From positions 33,691-97,690 of the forward strand of contig JAOUGX010000003.1 of NCBI GenBank assembly GCA_029865385.1: a stretch of DNA of 64,000 nucleotides, given 5' to 3'. Position numbers and translations under genes: made by a program. The notes under the pieces are model-generated. The model was not told the DNA's origin and searched no databases. It was given only the letters and a program-made list of their open reading frames with translations. Below, piece by piece: positions 60,207 through 64,000 of this stretch (position 1 is the stretch's first letter; each line of letters begins with the position of its first letter). This DNA is from Gammaproteobacteria bacterium (GTDB taxonomy: Bacteria > Pseudomonadota > Gammaproteobacteria > Steroidobacterales > Woeseiaceae).

Positions 60207-61430
60207 GTGACTGCCGACACATCACCGATCATCCTCGCCTTTTCCGGCGGCCTGGACACGTCCTTCTGCGTGCCCTGGCTCAAGGAAAACCATGGCCGGG
60301 AAATCATTACTGCCACGGTCGATACCGGCGGTATCGATGCAAACGCTGCGGCAAAGCTGCGGCAGCGATCCGTCGCACTCGGTGCAAGCGAACACGTATT
60401 GCTTGATTGCAAATCCGCTTTCTTTGATTCGGTCCTTCGTTTTCTGATCGCGGGCAACGTTCTTCGCGGTCAGTTCTACCCGCTGTGCGTCGGCGCCGAG
60501 CGCGGCCTGCAGGCCGCGGAACTTGCGCGGCTGGCGTTGATGCGCAACGCAACGACGGTTGCCCATGGTTGCACGGCAGCCGGCAATGACCAGGTGCGTT
60601 TCGAGGTGGCGTTGCGCACGCTGAATCCGGATCTGCAGGTACTTGCCCCGGTACGGGACAACAACTGGAAGCGCGATGAACAAATTCGATACCTGAAAGA
60701 GCACGGACTCCCATTGCCGGACCAGGGTTCAGCCTATTCGATCAACCGCGGGCTGTGGGGAATCACGATCGGCGGCAAGGAAACCCTGACATCGGCGGGA
60801 TCGATTCCGGAGGAGGCCTGGGTGTTGTCGAGTAATGCGTTTTCGAAGCCGCTAGAGAGTTCGACACACACCCTCGGGTTTCGCGGCGGTATACCAGTGT
60901 CTCTGGATGGCCAAGCCATGCAGCCGGTAAAACTAATCGAGAAACTCGAGTCGATGGCTGGCGCCTATGGAATCGGTCGCGGCATTCATCTCGGCGACAC
61001 GGTACTCGGGACGAAAGGCAGGGTTGCCTTCGAAGCTCCGGCAGCGATCACTCTCATTACGGCGCACCGCGAACTCGAAAAACTCGTACTCAGCGCTCAG
61101 CAGGCGCGGGTCAAGGATACGGTTGCAGCGATTTACGGCGATATGGTTCACGAAGGCAAGCAGCTCGATCTCGCGGCACGCGACATCGAGGCGTTGCTGC
61201 TGTCATCGCAACAGCGCGTTACGGGCGAAGTGTCGTTCACGCTGCGTCCCGGCAACCTGTTCATCAATGGCAGCAGTTCGCCACATTCCCTGCTGGCGGC
61301 AACCCGGGGAGTGTACGGAGAGTCCGCGGGCGAATGGACGGCGACCGATACACTTGGCTATGCGCGAATCCTGGCCCTGACAGGTACGCTGCAAACGCGG
61401 GCCGCAGGCAAGAGCCCCGCCGATGCGTAG
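60207..61430 (+). CDS. argG: Argininosuccinate synthase
   Basis: 407 residues. Joins citrulline and aspartate with ATP. PP-loop AFSGGLDTS at the N-terminus; AHGCTAAGNDQVRF and the citrulline-binding GKETLTSAGSIPEEAW and LGDTVLGTKG regions follow. GTG at 60207 has GGAG six bases upstream; the longer frame to 60177 overlaps argR. Confidence 0.93.
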   Translation: MTADTSPIILAFSGGLDTSFCVPWLKENHGREIITATVDTGGIDANAAAKLRQRSVALGASEHVLLDCKSAFFDSVLRFLIAGNVLRGQFYPLCVGAERGLQAAELARLALMRNATTVAHGCTAAGNDQVRFEVALRTLNPDLQVLAPVRDNNWKRDEQIRYLKEHGLPLPDQGSAYSINRGLWGITIGGKETLTSAGSIPEEAWVLSSNAFSKPLESSTHTLGFRGGIPVSLDGQAMQPVKLIEKLESMAGAYGIGRGIHLGDTVLGTKGRVAFEAPAAITLITAHRELEKLVLSAQQARVKDTVAAIYGDMVHEGKQLDLAARDIEALLLSSQQRVTGEVSFTLRPGNLFINGSSSPHSLLAATRGVYGESAGEWTATDTLGYARILALTGTLQTRAAGKSPADA

Positions 61431-62490
61431 TGTATTTGTCGACAAGGTCGCGTCAGTCGCCCAGCACAGCAAACTCAGCCAGGAGCTTCGGGTTTCGGAC
61501 GAAATCCCCTGCGAGGAAGGTGTGCTGATCGCGGTTCGCGTGCTCAATAACAAGAATCGCTACAACCAGCTCGAACTGACGAGCGGCAGAATGGCAACGG
61601 TCAACCAGGGAGATATCGTCGTCGGTGCATTGGGGCACCGCAAGGCGTTGCTGGGCTATTCGGGCTACCTGCCGACGTCGCTGCAGGTCGGTTCGGTGAT
61701 CCAGATCCTTAACATCGGCGGCGTAATGGGCATCTGCGACTCGGCAAACCCGGACGTCGGACCGCCGTTCGACTGTGAGGTACTCGGGACAGTGCTGCAC
61801 TTCCCGTTTCTGGGTGAGCGCATCGGCGTGCCTGCGCGGGTCGGCTCCAGGACACTGGATCCCGATGTTGTATTGGACACGCGGGGAATTCCGGTCGTAG
61901 CGCTGGCAGGCACCTGCATGGACTCCGGCAAGACGGCGGCCGCCTGCGCGATTGTCAGTCGGCTGCGCCACCTAGGCCTTCACGTTGCAGCGTGCAAGGC
62001 AACCGGGGTCTCACTGCGCCGGGATATTCTTGCGATGGAAGACGCGGGCGCCCAGGAAACAATGATCTTTTCGGACCTCGGTATCGTCGCGACAACGGAA
62101 GCAAACGGCCCCGCACTTACGCGTTCGTTATTGTCGGGGCTCGCGGAATTCCGGCCGGACGTAATCGTTATCGAACTCGGCGATGGCCTGCTGGGTGCCT
62201 ACGGAGTCGAGGCGATACTCGAAGACGAAACTATTCGCGAAGCATTTACCGCCGTCATACTCTGCGCAAACGATCCGGTTGCGGCATGGGGCGGCGCGAA
62301 AATTTTGCGCGAACAGTTCGGCATCGAACCAGCCGTAGTCACCGGACCGGCGACGGATAATGCGGTCGGCATCGGACAGATAAACAAACGCATGTCACTG
62401 TCGGCAATTAATGCGATGACCAACGGTGCGGCGCTTGGCGATCTCATCGCCGAGCGTCTGCGCTTGTCAGGCAAGGTGAAAGCGGAATGA
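61423..62490 (+). CDS. P-loop NTPase of unknown function inside the arginine operon
   Basis: 355 residues. N-terminal domain (1-155) of beta-strand-rich unknown fold, then a P-loop domain with Walker A GTCMDSGKT (163-171; K170). The order of segments recalls DUF1611/DgcN-type and MobB-like NTPases, but I cannot assign it. Its ATG overlaps argG by eight bases and its stop overlaps argC by ATGA, so it is co-translated with arginine enzymes. Possible roles: a substitute for a missing arginine step or a regulator. Confidence 0.8.
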   Translation: MRSVFVDKVASVAQHSKLSQELRVSDEIPCEEGVLIAVRVLNNKNRYNQLELTSGRMATVNQGDIVVGALGHRKALLGYSGYLPTSLQVGSVIQILNIGGVMGICDSANPDVGPPFDCEVLGTVLHFPFLGERIGVPARVGSRTLDPDVVLDTRGIPVVALAGTCMDSGKTAAACAIVSRLRHLGLHVAACKATGVSLRRDILAMEDAGAQETMIFSDLGIVATTEANGPALTRSLLSGLAEFRPDVIVIELGDGLLGAYGVEAILEDETIREAFTAVILCANDPVAAWGGAKILREQFGIEPAVVTGPATDNAVGIGQINKRMSLSAINAMTNGAALGDLIAERLRLSGKVKAE

Positions 62491-63545
62491 AGAGAATCGA
62501 TGCGGTTGTGCTGGGCGCGACCGGCTATGTTGGTGGAGAATTGCTGCGGCTCCTGCACGCGCACCCTGTGTTTCGCCTCGCCGCAGCCGTGTCCGGCAGC
62601 CGAAGCGGCGAAGCCATTGGCAACATGTTTCCACACCTCGCTGCCGCCTACCCGCGCGTTTTGTTCGCCAACCCTTGTAGCTGGGTCGACGATATCGATC
62701 GGGGAATCGACCTCGCATTGTTTTCGGCCGCACCTCACGGTGCGTCTGCCGACGCGGTCGCGTCGGCCCTGGAGGCAGCTGCCAAACGCGATCTGAACGT
62801 TCACGTCGTCGACTCGTCGGCAGACTTTCGCTTCTCCGACGTCGGAGACTTCGAACGCATCTACGGCATCAAGCACCCGAAGCCGCGCCTGCTCAAGGAG
62901 TTCTTCTGTGCGCTGCCGGAACACGAACCGAATTCGCCGGCGGCTCACGCGGGGCATCCCGGTTGTTTTGCGACGGCAATGCTGCTTGCATCCGTTCCGC
63001 TGTCGGCAACGGGACTTACCGAAAGCACGCTGTTTGTCACCGGTGTCACCGGCAGCACCGGATCCGGCAAGAACCCACAGGATGGCACCCATCATCCGGA
63101 ACGCCACAGCAACCTGTATGCATACAAGCCACTGTCACATCGTCATGTGCCCGAAGTCGAACGGCTGATCGAGAAAGCCACAACCCACAGGATAGCTGTC
63201 AATTTCGTTCCGCAATCCGGACCGTTCGCGCGCGGCATATACGTAATTGTTCAGGCAAAGCTGATTGACACCAGCCATGCCGATGACATCAGATCGACTT
63301 TCGACGAGCAGTACGCAGACTGCGAGTTCGTCAACGTAATTGAAGGAATTCCGCGCCTGAAAGATGTCGTTGCGAGCAATTACGCACAGATCGGGGTGGT
63401 CGTGAAAGACGACACTGTCGTCGTCATGTGCGCGATTGACAACCTGGTCAAGGGCGCCGCCGGTGGCGCTATTCAATGGATGAACCGCCTCTGGTCCCTG
63501 CCGGAAAGCAGCGGCCTCCTGACTTCACCGCCAGCATGGACCTGA
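62487..63545 (+). CDS. argC: N-acetyl-gamma-glutamyl-phosphate reductase
   Basis: 352 residues. NADPH-dependent reductase of arginine synthesis. Rossmann motif GATGYVGGELLRLL (10-23), catalytic C160 in HAGHPGCFAT, and the conserved GVTGSTGSGKNP. Start overlaps the P-loop gene stop by ATGA. The aminotransferase follows four bases after its stop. Confidence 0.94.
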   Translation: MKRIDAVVLGATGYVGGELLRLLHAHPVFRLAAAVSGSRSGEAIGNMFPHLAAAYPRVLFANPCSWVDDIDRGIDLALFSAAPHGASADAVASALEAAAKRDLNVHVVDSSADFRFSDVGDFERIYGIKHPKPRLLKEFFCALPEHEPNSPAAHAGHPGCFATAMLLASVPLSATGLTESTLFVTGVTGSTGSGKNPQDGTHHPERHSNLYAYKPLSHRHVPEVERLIEKATTHRIAVNFVPQSGPFARGIYVIVQAKLIDTSHADDIRSTFDEQYADCEFVNVIEGIPRLKDVVASNYAQIGVVVKDDTVVVMCAIDNLVKGAAGGAIQWMNRLWSLPESSGLLTSPPAWT

Positions 63546-63549
63546 TCGC

Positions 63550-64000
63550 GTGATCCCGGCAACGAACAAGAAAACCGGCGCCGATGCACGGCAGCGGGAA
63601 TCGGCAGCAACCATTCCGGTGTATGCGCAGTTTCCGTTTGTCGCAGAACGCGCGTCCGGCTGCGACATATTCACCAGCGACGGACGGCGCATTCTGGATC
63701 TGTATGGCGGCCATGCCGTAGCAGCGCTGGGTTATGGTCACCCAAGACTGATGCAAGCCATAGAGGAACAGAGCCAGCGACTGCTGTTCCAGAGCAATGC
63801 CGTGCCGCTGGACATACGTGCGCGGGCTGCGGAAGCGCTGGTGTCGATCGCACCGCAAAACCTCAGCCGCGCGTTTTTCGTCAACAGTGGCGCGGAAGCC
63901 AATGAAAACGCCCTGCGAATCGCCTGCATGATCAGCGGACGCAAGAAAATTCTTGCGCTTACCCAGGGCTTTCACGGGCGAACCGCAGCCGCAGCCGCCG
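63550..64000 (+). CDS. argD: Acetylornithine-type aminotransferase, 3' end outside window
   Basis: First 150 codons of a class III PLP aminotransferase. LDLYGGHAVAALGYGHPRL, FVNSGAEANENALRIA and the phosphate-binding TQGFHGRT are ArgD-like; the PLP lysine lies beyond the right edge. GTG start, four bases after argC. Substrate could be acetylornithine or a related acyl-ornithine. Confidence 0.9.
   Translation, partial: MIPATNKKTGADARQRESAATIPVYAQFPFVAERASGCDIFTSDGRRILDLYGGHAVAALGYGHPRLMQAIEEQSQRLLFQSNAVPLDIRARAAEALVSIAPQNLSRAFFVNSGAEANENALRIACMISGRKKILALTQGFHGRTAAAAA

Noticed and set aside
1..64000. CRISPR arrays, prophage, integrons or restriction systems
   Set aside because: No regularly spaced repeats, phage structural genes, integrases or methylase/endonuclease motifs were seen.

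Overview
The window is about 64 kb of dense bacterial chromosome carrying roughly 65 genes. Gene content fits a gammaproteobacterium: a proteobacterial glutamate-cysteine ligase, a PspF/PspA phage-shock system with a sigma-54 promoter, a membrane FadE acyl-CoA dehydrogenase, ExeA/GspB, an FlhC-family regulator, ArgR and a long-form IlvA. A complete mevalonate pathway in place of the usual MEP route, plus the overall style, suggests a marine sediment lineage such as Woeseiaceae; that placement is inference. There is no prophage, CRISPR array, rRNA or tRNA. The only mobile-looking item is an 85-bp element with 23-bp terminal inverted repeats. Several genes start with TTG or GTG preceded by good ribosome-binding sites, and head-to-tail genes often overlap by 1-8 bases.

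Left part (1-24 kb): peptide and amino-acid metabolism (partial pip, an M16 protease, ilvA), a class II aldolase gene with the small element just before its ribosome-binding site, an orphan two-hairpin terminator that may end a small RNA, two coupled genes of unknown function, a UvrD-type helicase and an alpha/beta hydrolase. An SLC13 transporter, a quinone reductase, an SDR plus a ferredoxin-reductase-type flavoprotein, two tandem paralogous membrane-anchored proteins, a sulfotransferase-like protein coupled to a class IV aminotransferase, gshA, a bactofilin and a membrane-anchored receiver protein follow.

Middle (24-40 kb): a GGDEF/EAL protein; a five-gene psp operon (pspA, pspB, two pspC-like genes and a second pspB-like gene) with a clear sigma-54 promoter and divergent pspF; a GntR(YtrA-type)/ABC exporter operon with a perfect palindromic operator on its promoter; an ECF sigma factor and a membrane partner; malate dehydrogenase; fadE; and a DUF4286-DUF3667 fusion.

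Right part (40-64 kb): the most striking segment encodes the mevalonate pathway from acetoacetyl-CoA to farnesyl diphosphate. mvaS faces a four-gene operon, mvaD, phosphomevalonate kinase, a single polypeptide joining HMG-CoA reductase to mevalonate kinase, and idi; ispA diverges from mvaD. Downstream are dinB, exeA/gspB, a FakA-FakB-like fusion, an SRAP protein, an ABC-2 exporter, an orphan FlhC-family regulator, nudC, a TANGO2-family protein and a carboxylesterase. The window ends in an arginine operon, argR-argG-(unknown P-loop protein)-argC-argD, in which the P-loop gene overlaps both neighbours.
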